A DNA stretch of 64,000 nt from Nonomuraea sp. SYSU D8015 (GTDB lineage Bacteria; Actinomycetota; Actinomycetes; Streptosporangiales; Streptosporangiaceae), in the NCBI RefSeq assembly GCF_008065375.1, contig NZ_VJYI01000006.1, positions 372,001 to 436,000 of the forward strand. Reading direction: 5' to 3'. Made by a program: the position numbers and the translations under genes. Positions 54,274-61,455 of the stretch are shown in pieces. The notes beneath the pieces were generated by a model, which ran no database searches, was not told where the DNA came from, and saw only the letters and a list, made by a program, of their open reading frames with translations. Each line of letters starts with the position of its first letter. Positions within the stretch are counted from its first letter, which is position 1.

Positions 54274-54980
54274 CGCATCCGATGATCCAGCTGACGGACG
54301 TGAGCCGGACGTACCCCGGCGGGGTGGCGGCGCTGAGGTCGGTGTCGCTGCGCATCGACCACGGCGAGCTCGTCGCCATCGTCGGCCCGTCGGGATCGGG
54401 CAAGTCGACGATGCTCCACGTCGTCGGCACCCTCGACCGGCCCACCTCGGGGACGATCCACATCGACGGCTACAACGTGTCGAAGCTGTCCGACGGCCAG
54501 CTCTCGGCGCTGCGCGCCACCACGATCGGCTTCGTCTTCCAGCACTTCCACCTCGCCGCCAAGGTCCCCGCGCTGGACAACGTGGCCGACGGCCTCATCT
54601 ACACCGGCCTGGCCAGGTCCGAGCGGCGCCGCCGCGCGGCGGCCGCCCTCGAACGGGTCGGGCTCGGGCACCGGATGGACCACGAGCCGCACGAGCTGTC
54701 CGGCGGCGAGCGGCAACGCGTGGCCATCGCCAGGGCGGTGGCGGGAGAGCCGCCGCTGCTGCTGGCCGACGAGCCGACCGGGGCCCTGGACTCGGTCTCG
54801 GGAACGGGGGTGATGGAGCTGCTGCACGAGCTGAACGCGTCCGGCACCACCATCGTGATCATCACGCACGACCGGGAGATCGCCTCCGGCCTGCCGCGGC
54901 AGGTGAGCATGCGGGACGGCCAGATCATCGCGGACTCCGCCGTGCCCGTCGAGTCGCTGGCCGAATCCGGGGTGGCGTGA
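54270..54980 (+). CDS. MacB/LolD-type ABC ATPase
   Basis: A 236-residue ATPase: Walker A GPSGSGKST, Q-loop FVFQHFHLAAKVP, signature LSGGERQR, Walker B LLLADEPTGALDS and switch TIVIITHDRE are complete. It has no N-terminal additions. It overlaps the adaptor (ATGA) and the permease (TGATG), so adaptor, ATPase and permease are made together as a tripartite-like exporter. Confidence 0.95.
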   Translation: MTHPMIQLTDVSRTYPGGVAALRSVSLRIDHGELVAIVGPSGSGKSTMLHVVGTLDRPTSGTIHIDGYNVSKLSDGQLSALRATTIGFVFQHFHLAAKVPALDNVADGLIYTGLARSERRRRAAAALERVGLGHRMDHEPHELSGGERQRVAIARAVAGEPPLLLADEPTGALDSVSGTGVMELLHELNASGTTIVIITHDREIASGLPRQVSMRDGQIIADSAVPVESLAESGVA

Positions 54981-56200
54981 TGGCCGTCGTCGAGGTGCCG
55001 CGGCCCAAACTGGCTCCGGCCAGGATGCGGCCCGGCGACGTGATGCGGGTGGGCGCGGTCGGCCTGCGCACGCGGCCGCTGCGGGCGTTCCTGTCCGCGC
55101 TCGGCATCGCCATCGGCATCGCGGCCATGGTCGCCGTGGTCGGGCTCTCGTCCTCCTCGGGCGCCGAGCTCGACCGCACGCTCTCCGCCCTCGGCACCAA
55201 CCTGCTCACCGTCTCGTCGGGCACCACGCTCACGGGCGAGGCGGCGCAGATGCCGAAGGACGCCGAGGCGATGATCGAGCGCATCGGCCCCGTCGAGGCG
55301 GCCGCGTCGGTCGGGAAGATCTCCGAGGCCAAGGCCTACCGGTCGGAGCAGATCCCCGAGGCGCAGACCGGCGGCATCAACACCTACGCCGCCAGCCTCG
55401 ACCTGCCCGCCACCGTCGGCGCGACGCTGAGCAGCGGGACCTGGCTCAACGCGGCCACCGAGCGATACCCGGCCGCCGTGCTCGGCTGGTCCACCGCCCA
55501 GCGGCTCGGCATCGGCTCGGCCGGCCCGGACACGCAGGTCGTCGTCGGCGGGGTGCGGTTCACCGTCGTCGGCGTACTGAACCCGGTCGCCCTGGCCACG
55601 GACCTGGACAGCGGCGTCCTGGTCGGCTGGCCGGTGGCCGAGGAACGGCTCGGCTTCGACGGCCACCCGACCACCCTGTACACGCGCTCGGAGGAGGCCA
55701 AGCTGGAGGCGGTACGCCAGGTCCTGGCCGGCACCGCCAACCCGGAGGCGCCGAACGAGGTGGACGTCTCCCGCCCGTCCGACGCGCTGGCCGCCAAGCA
55801 GGCCACCAGCCAGGCGTTCGCCAACCTCCTGCTGGGCGTGGGGGCGGTGGCGCTGCTCGTGGGCGGCGTCGGCGTGGCCAACACCATGGTGATCTCGGTC
55901 CTGGAGCGCCGCGCGGAAATCGGCCTGCGCCGCTCGCTGGGTGCGACCCGCGGCCAGATCCGCACCCAGTTCCTGGCGGAGTCGCTGCTCCTGTCCGCGA
56001 TGGGCGGAGGCGGAGGCATCCTCCTGGGCACCGCCGTCACCATGGGGTACGCGCTCTACAGCGGCTGGCCGTCCGTGGTGCCGGCCTGGGCGACCGTCGG
56101 CGGCCTCGCGGCGACGCTGCTCATCGGCGCCATGGCCGGTCTCTATCCCGCCATCCGCGCCTCCCGCCTCTCCCCGACGGAGGCGCTGTCCACCCCGTAG
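54980..56200 (+). CDS. MacB-type ABC permease (FtsX)
   Basis: A 406-residue permease. The first helix is AFLSALGIAIGIAAMVAVVGLSSSSG region; a MacB-like periplasmic domain (about residues 60-250) follows. Three more helices are at the C-terminus (FANLLLGVGAVALLVGGVGVAN; AVTMGYALYSG; GGLAATLLIGAMAGLYPAIRASRL). ERRAEIGLRRSLGATRGQIR is the conserved coupling segment. The ATG at 54980 overlaps the ATPase stop. Substrates of such systems are peptides or lipid-like compounds; nothing here says which. Confidence 0.92.
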   Translation: MAVVEVPRPKLAPARMRPGDVMRVGAVGLRTRPLRAFLSALGIAIGIAAMVAVVGLSSSSGAELDRTLSALGTNLLTVSSGTTLTGEAAQMPKDAEAMIERIGPVEAAASVGKISEAKAYRSEQIPEAQTGGINTYAASLDLPATVGATLSSGTWLNAATERYPAAVLGWSTAQRLGIGSAGPDTQVVVGGVRFTVVGVLNPVALATDLDSGVLVGWPVAEERLGFDGHPTTLYTRSEEAKLEAVRQVLAGTANPEAPNEVDVSRPSDALAAKQATSQAFANLLLGVGAVALLVGGVGVANTMVISVLERRAEIGLRRSLGATRGQIRTQFLAESLLLSAMGGGGGILLGTAVTMGYALYSGWPSVVPAWATVGGLAATLLIGAMAGLYPAIRASRLSPTEALSTP

Positions 56201-56202
56201 CC

Positions 56203-56306
56203 GCCGACACGGGCGCCGCGGCTCCCCCCGCTGTTCGGCCCTCTTCCATCAGTGGTCCGGCCGACATGGGCGCCGCGGCTCTCCCCGCTGTTCGGCCCTC
56301 TTCCCC
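56203..56306. repeat. 57-bp tandem duplication after a stop codon
   Basis: The first copy is 56203-56259 and the second, partial and slightly diverged, starts at 56260; both contain GGGCGCCGCGGCTC and CGCTGTTCGGCCCTCTTCC. It starts right after the permease stop at 56200. Confidence 0.85.
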
Positions 56307-56393
56307 GGGGAGACCCCCGCCCAAGGCGGCGGGCACTTGCGGCGAGGTGCGGACAACGGGGGAGCGCGGCCCCATGGGCTATGCGACCGCTCC

Positions 56394-56837
56394 CTAGTGG
56401 GCGGTCGCGTAGCAGGTGGTCTTGCCGACGATCCGGACGCCGGGCTTGTCGCCGTCGACCACGGTCAGCTCGAAGGTCAGCCGCGTCTCCGGATGCCGCA
56501 GCACGACCACGTCCTGCGCGTCGTCACGCAGGTCCAGATCGTCGACGACCTTGTCGTACCCCATGGCCTGGAGCTTCTCCAGCAGCCCTACGGACGCGTC
56601 CACGAGCTCGCCCTCGATCCGCAGGAACGCTCGCACCTCTCCCGGCACGCAGGAGTCGTCCCGCACCTGTTCGGCGGCCGGCAGGCGGAGGCCGGAGGCG
56701 CCGAGCAGATGGTCGGCGTCGGCGGTGAGCTGCTCGGTGGCCGCTTCCAGCGTGGGGAACTCGGACGCCGCCGTACAAGCCGCCATCGCCGCGACGCAGG
56801 TCAGCACCGCGGAGGCAGCGTAACGGCGGATACGCAC
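56394..56837 (-). CDS. Small lipoprotein
   Basis: A 147-residue protein with a lipoprotein signal (AVLTCVAAMAACTAAS; modified Cys about residue 21). The mature part is acidic, helical at first (PTLEAATEQLTADADHLLGA), then has a beta-rich C-terminal part (DVVVLRHPETRLTFELTVVDG) and one Cys near the end. Family not recognised. Independent transcription is likely; the gene upstream is the MreB-like one. Confidence 0.7.
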   Translation of the reverse strand: MRIRRYAASAVLTCVAAMAACTAASEFPTLEAATEQLTADADHLLGASGLRLPAAEQVRDDSCVPGEVRAFLRIEGELVDASVGLLEKLQAMGYDKVVDDLDLRDDAQDVVVLRHPETRLTFELTVVDGDKPGVRIVGKTTCYATAH

Positions 56838-56943
56838 GATCGGACCATATCCAAGAGCATCCGTAACTACGGGGTAAATAACGCAAAAACCACATATTGC
56901 TGGGCGTCGTCCACGAACGGTAGCCGGTGCCCGTTCACGGGCC

Positions 56944-57936
56944 TCATCTCCCGGCGGCTCTGAGCCTGGCGATCAGCCTCAGGTCGGCCACGCAGTGTCC
57001 CAGGCCGAGCGCCACGGAATCCCTGGGCCGCTCGGCCCGCCGCACCGGCATGCACAGGGCGGCCCGCAGCCGCCTGCACAGACCGCGCAACAGCGCGCCA
57101 CCCCCCACCAGCACCGCGCCCCGCTCGCCGAGGTCGGCGGCCAGCTCAGGCGGGCAGCGCTCCACGATCCCGACCGTCGCCCGCACGATGGTCTCGACCG
57201 GCTGCCGGGTCGCCTCGTAGATCAGCTGCACGGGCAGCGGCACCGCCCGCTCCCGCCCGCTCTCCACGTCGCGGCCGCGCACCACCACCTGCCGGCCCAG
57301 CGGCTTCCAGTCGGTGCCCGCGGTCCTCTTGGCCGCCTCGGCCTCGCGCTCGTCGATCAGCAGCCCGTGCTCGCGTTCGACGAGGCGGGCGATCGACAGG
57401 TTCATGCCGTGGCCGCCCCCGGGCACGGCGCCCGAGGCCACCACGATCCCGCGCGACAGGACCGCGATCCTGGTCGAGTCGCGGCCGATGTCCATGACCA
57501 TCCGCCCGGCGCAGTCCTCGACCGGCACGTCCGCGCCGCGCGCCGCCGCCACCGCGTGCGGGATCAGCAAGACCCCCCGCGACTCCACCTCGAACGCCAG
57601 GTCGCACAGCGCCGCCCGGTCGATCGGCGTGGCGCCCTCCGGCAGTGCCATGACCATGCGTGGCCGGGCGAACGGATTCCGGTGCACCTTGCGCAGGAAG
57701 TGCCGGACCAGGCGCCGGGTGAGCTCGGCGTCGGCCGGCAGGCCGCCGCTGATCGGCCAGCAGGTCTCGCCGTCCGCGCTGGAGGCCGCCTCCGCGCCGT
57801 ACCCGAGCACCCTGCCCGTCTCGGCGTCGCGCGCTACGGCCGACGGCTCGTCGAGCACGATCCCCTTGCCTCTGACGTAGATGCGCGTGCTGGCCGCTCC
57901 CAGATCCAGCGCCAGATCTCGGCCGAGGAGGCTCAT
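56944..57936 (-). CDS. MreB-like actin-family protein
   Basis: A 330-residue actin-fold protein. LALDLGAASTRIYVRGKGIVLDEPS is the phosphate-1 region typical of MreB. MVMDIGRDSTRIAVLSRG is phosphate-2, where MreB usually has DIGGGT. GAVLVGGGALLRGLCRRL and DSVALGLGHC are the adenosine region. The length equals normal MreB, but the sequence is diverged, and no MreC/MreD or Rod genes are near. It could be a paralogue acting in spore-wall synthesis. The ATG is at 57936. Confidence 0.82.
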   Translation of the reverse strand: MSLLGRDLALDLGAASTRIYVRGKGIVLDEPSAVARDAETGRVLGYGAEAASSADGETCWPISGGLPADAELTRRLVRHFLRKVHRNPFARPRMVMALPEGATPIDRAALCDLAFEVESRGVLLIPHAVAAARGADVPVEDCAGRMVMDIGRDSTRIAVLSRGIVVASGAVPGGGHGMNLSIARLVEREHGLLIDEREAEAAKRTAGTDWKPLGRQVVVRGRDVESGRERAVPLPVQLIYEATRQPVETIVRATVGIVERCPPELAADLGERGAVLVGGGALLRGLCRRLRAALCMPVRRAERPRDSVALGLGHCVADLRLIARLRAAGR

Positions 57937-58019
57937 CGCCCTACCGGGGGGTTGACCGTCATGTCGCTTGCATTTCCCGGACCGCCCCAACGCAATACCA
58001 GGAACCGAGCGGTTTCCCT

Positions 58020-58235
58020 TTACCCGTTTCTGAGGTCGGCCAGGGTCTCGTCGGCCCACGCGATGCCGGTGCGGATCTGGGCCATGCCGAGCTTCGGCGC
58101 GTACCTGCCGATTCCGTCGCCCGGCGCGGTGATCGCCCTGGTGGCCATGGGGGGCGATGCCGAGCGGGCGGCCGGAACTCCCCGCCGCGCCGGAGCGCAG
58201 GGTCCAGGCTGGTTTCGCGTCATAAGCGGCGCCAT
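58020..58235 (-). CDS. Hypothetical small protein
   Basis: A 71-residue frame (or 67 if MTRNQPG is the start). The first part is Pro/Arg-rich, but the end GIGRYAPKLGMAQIRTGIAWADETLADLRNG reads as a compact helical protein rather than noise. Family unknown; it could be a truncated C-terminus of a larger gene. Evidence is weak: no ribosome-binding site is obvious. Confidence 0.3.
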   Translation of the reverse strand: MAPLMTRNQPGPCAPARRGVPAARSASPPMATRAITAPGDGIGRYAPKLGMAQIRTGIAWADETLADLRNG

Positions 58236-58273
58236 GCGAAGCTGTGATTGTCCCCAACACCATGGAGGTCCTC

Positions 58274-58474
58274 ATGGCGGAATCACCGGAGCCGGAAGTC
58301 AGCGAAACTCCCGAGGACGAGATGAAGCGCAAGTTCCGCGAGGCGCTGGAGCGCAAGCGCAACCAGCATGCCGGTGCGGGCGCGGGTGGCAGGGGCGGTG
58401 ACCCATCGAAGATTCACGGGGCGCACGGTCCGGCTGCGAGTAAGAGATCGTTCAGGCGCAAGAGCGGCGGCTGA
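58274..58474 (+). CDS. DUF5302 protein
   Basis: A 66-residue, strongly charged protein: SETPEDEMKRKFREALERKR is a helix, followed by a Gly/Ser/Arg-rich disordered tail ending KRSFRRKSGG. This is the DUF5302 family, common in actinomycetes and of unknown function. The ATG at 58274 follows GGAGGT by four bases; an upstream ATG at 58262 is possible but lacks a site. A strong terminator follows. Confidence 0.85.
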   Translation: MAESPEPEVSETPEDEMKRKFREALERKRNQHAGAGAGGRGGDPSKIHGAHGPAASKRSFRRKSGG

Positions 58475-58489
58475 GGCGGGGATTCCTGA

Positions 58490-58520
58490 GGGGGGCGCGG
58501 CACGCCGCGCCCCCCCTTTT
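58490..58520 (+). terminator. Rho-independent terminator of the DUF5302 gene
   Basis: GGGGGGCGCGG (58490-58500) pairs with CCGCGCCCCCC (58505-58515) around CACG, then CTTTT follows, a classic intrinsic terminator. Confidence 0.88.
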
Positions 58521-58566
58521 CATTCCCGTCCTAGGTAGATCTTTTGTCCGATTTGTGATGATTCGT

Positions 58567-58596
58567 TTGCGCGTGTCCGGAAAGCCTGGTTAAAGT
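58567..58596 (+). promoter_or_regulatory. Probable vegetative promoter of the riboswitch transcript
   Basis: TTGCGC (58567-58572), 18 bases and TAAAGT (58591-58596). The transcript would start near 58603, at the 5' edge of the riboswitch. Confidence 0.55.
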
Positions 58597-58598
58597 GT

Positions 58599-58730
58599 GG
58601 GCCAATTAACCAGCCGAATCCCGATGGATCGGGAACCGGGGACCCATCTCCGGGGTGAATCCGGCCACGTGCCGGTAGGGCATCTCCACGCCCGAACCCG
58701 TCAGCTAACCCGGTAGGCGTGATGGAGAGG
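58599..58730 (+). ncRNA. c-di-AMP (ydaO/yuaA) riboswitch
   Basis: The conserved blocks of the ydaO motif are present in order: GGAACCGGGGACCC (58641 region), GGGGTGAATCCGG, GGTAGGGCATCTC, CCCGAACCCGTCAGCTAACC and GGTAGGCGT, ending GGAGAGG. In actinomycetes this class binds cyclic di-AMP and controls cell-wall hydrolases such as resuscitation-promoting factors. Here it precedes a secreted double-psi-barrel-like protein. The last part, GGAGAGG, could serve as a ribosome-binding site for the short ORF at 58737. Confidence 0.88.
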
Positions 58731-58736
58731 ACCCCC

Positions 58737-58790
58737 ATGTTGCATTCCCGCGTCATCCCCCCAGACAGCGTCGTGCCGACCGCCTGCTGA
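58737..58790 (+). CDS. Candidate 17-codon leader ORF
   Basis: Directly after the riboswitch, ATG 58737 opens MLHSRVIPPDSVVPTAC and stops with TGA at 58788-58790. GGAGAGG (58724-58730) at the riboswitch 3' end is 6 bases upstream. It may be a translated leader linking the riboswitch to the main gene, or an accident. Confidence 0.3.
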   Translation: MLHSRVIPPDSVVPTAC

Positions 58791-58910
58791 TCGGCCCTTT
58801 CCCCAGGTATTTCCGCGCTCCGCGCAGCCACCATGTCAGGCGTTCTGCCCGGCTGCGTCCTTTTCGATGAGCGTGTGTCCCTGTCCCCTCGCAAAGGACC
58901 TCACAGCTTC

Positions 58911-59516
58911 ATGTCTGCTCGATTTGGCCTGCGTTCCTTCGCTCTGTTCACCGCCTCCGCCATCGGTGCGCTGACCATCGCCTGCACCGCCGTCCATGCC
59001 GACTCCGACGACGAAGAGAAGGTGCTACTCAAGGGTTCGACCACGGCGTCCTACTTCTGGGACGACGGCTCCGGCCGCGCCGGTGACACGGGAATGCCGG
59101 CCAGCGGCAAGCCCATGCAGAAGGGGCTGGCTGCCAGCCCGAGCTGGCCGCTCCTGACCGAGGGGTACGTGATCTACAAGGGCAAGAAGCTGCCCTTCTT
59201 CGTGGGCGACCGCGGCCCCGGCGCGCCCTCGAACCGCGGCATCATGCTCGACCTGGACGCCAAGACCTTCGCCGAGCTGACCGGCGGCACGTTCAACCCC
59301 GACACGCTCGGCGTCGACGGCATCGGCGGCCAGGGCCACATCGAGGTCGACTACGTCATCACCAAGTGGGGCGAGGGCGTCGGCAAGAAGAACCACCCGG
59401 TCCCCTTCTCCACCGGCGCCTGGTCCGAGCGGGACACCAACCCGGCCGAGCCCCCGCAGGAGGAGGCCGTCGTGAAGCCCGCGGCCTTCGTCGGGGGCGT
59501 GACGGCCGCTCCCTAG
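58911..59516 (+). CDS. Secreted double-psi beta-barrel-like cell-wall protein
   Basis: A 201-residue secreted protein. The signal peptide is MSARFGLRSFALFTASAIGA plus about ten residues, cleaved near Ala31. The mature domain (KGSTTASYFWDDG; ASGKPMQKGLAASPSWPLLTEG; PFFVGDRGPGAPSNRGIMLDLD; FAELTGGTF) matches the RlpA/expansin-like double-psi barrel with its Gly-Asp-Arg-Gly core; the C-terminus is a short linker. Such domains act in wall remodelling. An Asp is seen in VGDRGP where catalysis would be expected. The upstream riboswitch indicates control by c-di-AMP. ATG 58911 begins the signal peptide; earlier in-frame starts exist. Confidence 0.8.
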   Translation: MSARFGLRSFALFTASAIGALTIACTAVHADSDDEEKVLLKGSTTASYFWDDGSGRAGDTGMPASGKPMQKGLAASPSWPLLTEGYVIYKGKKLPFFVGDRGPGAPSNRGIMLDLDAKTFAELTGGTFNPDTLGVDGIGGQGHIEVDYVITKWGEGVGKKNHPVPFSTGAWSERDTNPAEPPQEEAVVKPAAFVGGVTAAP

Positions 59517-59551
59517 GGCCAGGTCGCGGAGCCGGCGCTGACTTTACGCAC

Positions 59552-59578
59552 GGAGACCAGAATGACATTCTGGTCTCC
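59552..59578. promoter_or_regulatory. Perfect 27-bp inverted repeat next to a start codon
   Basis: GGAGACCAGAAT (59552-59563) is mirrored perfectly by ATTCTGGTCTCC (59567-59578) around GAC. It ends directly before the GTG of the hydrolase gene, so a bound dimeric repressor would cover the transcription or translation start. Confidence 0.8.
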
Positions 59579-60424
59579 GTGACCACCCGCGTAACAGCCA
59601 ACGGCATCGAAATCGCCTACGAGAGCTTCGGCTCCCCCGCAGGCCGTCCCCTGCTCCTCATCATGGGTCTCGGAGCGCAGCTCATCCACTGGGACGAGGA
59701 GTTCTGCCAGCTCTTGGCGGAGCAGGGACACCACGTCATACGGTTCGACAATCGCGACGCCGGCCTCTCCACGCACTTCCACGACGCGGGCGTCCCCGCA
59801 CCGGAGGGGCCCGCGCCGTACCTGCTGGACGACATGGCCGACGACGCGGCCGCCCTCCTGGACGCCCTCGGCCTGCCCGCCGCCCACGTGGCCGGCGCGT
59901 CGATGGGCGGGATGATCGCGCAGACGATGGCCATCCGGCACCCCGGACGCGTGCTCACCCTGACCTCGATCATGTCGACGCCCAGCCCTCACGTCGCCCC
60001 GCCGACCGAGGAGGCGCTCTCGGTGCTGATGTCGGCCCCGCCAGCCGACCGCGAGGGCGTGCTGGCCTCGGCGTTGCACACGTGGTCCGTCATCGGCTCG
60101 CCCGGCTACGAGATGGACCGGGAGCGGGTCACCAGGGTGGCCGGCCTGGCCTACGACCGGTGCTTCGACCCGCCGGGCACCGCCCGGCAGCTCGCCGCCG
60201 TCATGGCCTCCGGCAACCGCACCGAGCAGCTCGGCCGGCTCACCGTGCCCACGCTGGTCCTGCACGGGGAGGCGGACCCGCTCATCCCCCTCGAGGGCGG
60301 CCGCGCCACGGCGGCGGCCATCCCCGGCGCCCGGCTGGTCACCTATCCGGGCATGGGCCACGACCTCCCGCGCCCCCTCTGGCCCGACATCGTCACCGAG
60401 ATCACCAAGCTCACGAGCGCCTGA
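59579..60424 (+). CDS. Alpha/beta hydrolase
   Basis: A 281-residue hydrolase. The N-terminus VTTRVTANGIEIAYESFGSP starts the fold. HVAGASMGGMIAQ holds the nucleophile elbow (A-S-M-G-G, Ser). The catalytic acid is in VLHGEADPLIP and the His in YPGMGHDLP. Close to esterases/aclacinomycin-methylesterase-like proteins. The GTG at 59579 abuts the 27-bp palindrome and has no ribosome-binding site, so a leaderless message is likely. No regulator gene is adjacent on this side except the convergent HxlR. Confidence 0.88.
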   Translation: MTTRVTANGIEIAYESFGSPAGRPLLLIMGLGAQLIHWDEEFCQLLAEQGHHVIRFDNRDAGLSTHFHDAGVPAPEGPAPYLLDDMADDAAALLDALGLPAAHVAGASMGGMIAQTMAIRHPGRVLTLTSIMSTPSPHVAPPTEEALSVLMSAPPADREGVLASALHTWSVIGSPGYEMDRERVTRVAGLAYDRCFDPPGTARQLAAVMASGNRTEQLGRLTVPTLVLHGEADPLIPLEGGRATAAAIPGARLVTYPGMGHDLPRPLWPDIVTEITKLTSA

Positions 60425-60444
60425 GCCCCGGCCGTGGGCGGGGC

Positions 60445-60795
60445 TCACGAGACCTCCTCGCGGGCGCGGAGGATCTCGGTGATGTTCTGCTCCGCCCACC
60501 TGGCCACCACCGACACCGGCTCGTGCAGCGACCGGCCGAGATCCGTCAGCGCGTACTCGACGCGCGGCGGCACCTCGGCGAACACCTTCCGGGTCACGAG
60601 CCCGTCCTGCTCCATGGCCCGCAACGTCTGCGTGAGCACCTTGGGCGTGACCCCGCCGATCCGCGCCCGCAACTGGGTGAAGCGCATCGGCCCGTGGACG
60701 AGGCTGAGCAGCACCAGCACCGACCATTTGTCGCCAATACGATCCAGAACCACCCTGGTCGGACAGTTCGGGTCGAAGACATCGCCAGTACCCAT
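60445..60795 (-). CDS. HxlR-family regulator
   Basis: A 116-residue winged-helix regulator with the HxlR core: NCPTRVVLDRIGDKWSVLVLL, then RFTQLRARIGGVTPKVLTQTLRAMEQDGLV, and the wing EVPPRVEYALTDLG. It begins with a Cys in FDPNCP, the redox-sensitive position of HxlR proteins such as YodB/HypR. It is divergent from the NAD(P)-binding protein at 60850, with a palindrome in between. Likely self- and partner-repressing; an aldehyde/quinone signal is inferred. Confidence 0.9.
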   Translation of the reverse strand: MGTGDVFDPNCPTRVVLDRIGDKWSVLVLLSLVHGPMRFTQLRARIGGVTPKVLTQTLRAMEQDGLVTRKVFAEVPPRVEYALTDLGRSLHEPVSVVARWAEQNITEILRAREEVS

Positions 60796-60822
60796 AAGGT
60801 ACCTATAGCACGATGAAGTAAC

Positions 60823-60841
60823 CAGTATCCAGTGGATACTG
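60823..60841. promoter_or_regulatory. Probable HxlR operator
   Basis: CAGTATCC (60823-60830), AGT, GGATACTG (60834-60841) is a perfect 8-bp inverted repeat, 28 bases upstream of the HxlR start and nine bases before the divergent ATG. A second short palindrome (AGGTACCT) is at about 60798-60805. Confidence 0.7.
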
Positions 60842-60849
60842 TTGACCAC

Positions 60850-61455
60850 ATGAAGATCCTTCTCTTTGGCGCGACCGGCATGATCGGCCAGCGCATCGCC
60901 GCAGAACTGACCGACCGCGGGCACGAGGTGACCGGCGTCAGCCGTTCGGGCGGCCCGGTCAAGGGCGACGTCCACGACTCCGCCACCCTGGCCAAGGGGC
61001 ACGACGCCGTCGTCTCCGCCATCAGCCCGCCGCGCGACGGCACCGAGCCCGAGGGCCCGTTCGTCGAGGCGTACCAGGCCCTGATCGAGGGCGTGCGCGC
61101 GGCCGGGGTGCGCCGCCTGATCGTCGTCGGCGGCGCCGGCAGCCTCAAGATCCCCTCGGGGGTCGACCTGGTCGACACGCCCGAGTTCCCGGACCTCTAC
61201 AAAAAAGAAGCACTGGCCCAGCGCACCGTGCTCCACCTTTTCCGCGAGGTCGGCGACCTCGACTGGACCTACATCTCGCCGGCCGCCGAGATCGCCCCCG
61301 GCGACCGCACCGGCATCTACCGCATCGGCGGCGACGACCTGCTGGTCGACTCCGAGGGCCGCAGCTTCATCACCGCCGAGGACTACGCGGTCGCCGTCGC
61401 GGACGAGCTGGAGAACGGCGCCCACCCGCGCAAGCGCATCACGGTCGCCTACTGA
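60850..61455 (+). CDS. NAD(P)-binding oxidoreductase (NmrA/YwnB-like)
   Basis: A 201-residue NAD(P)-binding protein: ILLFGATGMIGQRIAAEL is the cofactor loop, LIVVGGAGSLKI the following strand, and DLDWTYISPAAEI the substrate-region segment, as in YwnB-like proteins. It starts at ATG 60850, which lies just after the HxlR operator. Typical targets of HxlR regulators are quinone/aldehyde reductases, which fits. Its last codons overlap the convergent DUF4032 gene by seven bases. Confidence 0.88.
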   Translation: MKILLFGATGMIGQRIAAELTDRGHEVTGVSRSGGPVKGDVHDSATLAKGHDAVVSAISPPRDGTEPEGPFVEAYQALIEGVRAAGVRRLIVVGGAGSLKIPSGVDLVDTPEFPDLYKKEALAQRTVLHLFREVGDLDWTYISPAAEIAPGDRTGIYRIGGDDLLVDSEGRSFITAEDYAVAVADELENGAHPRKRITVAY

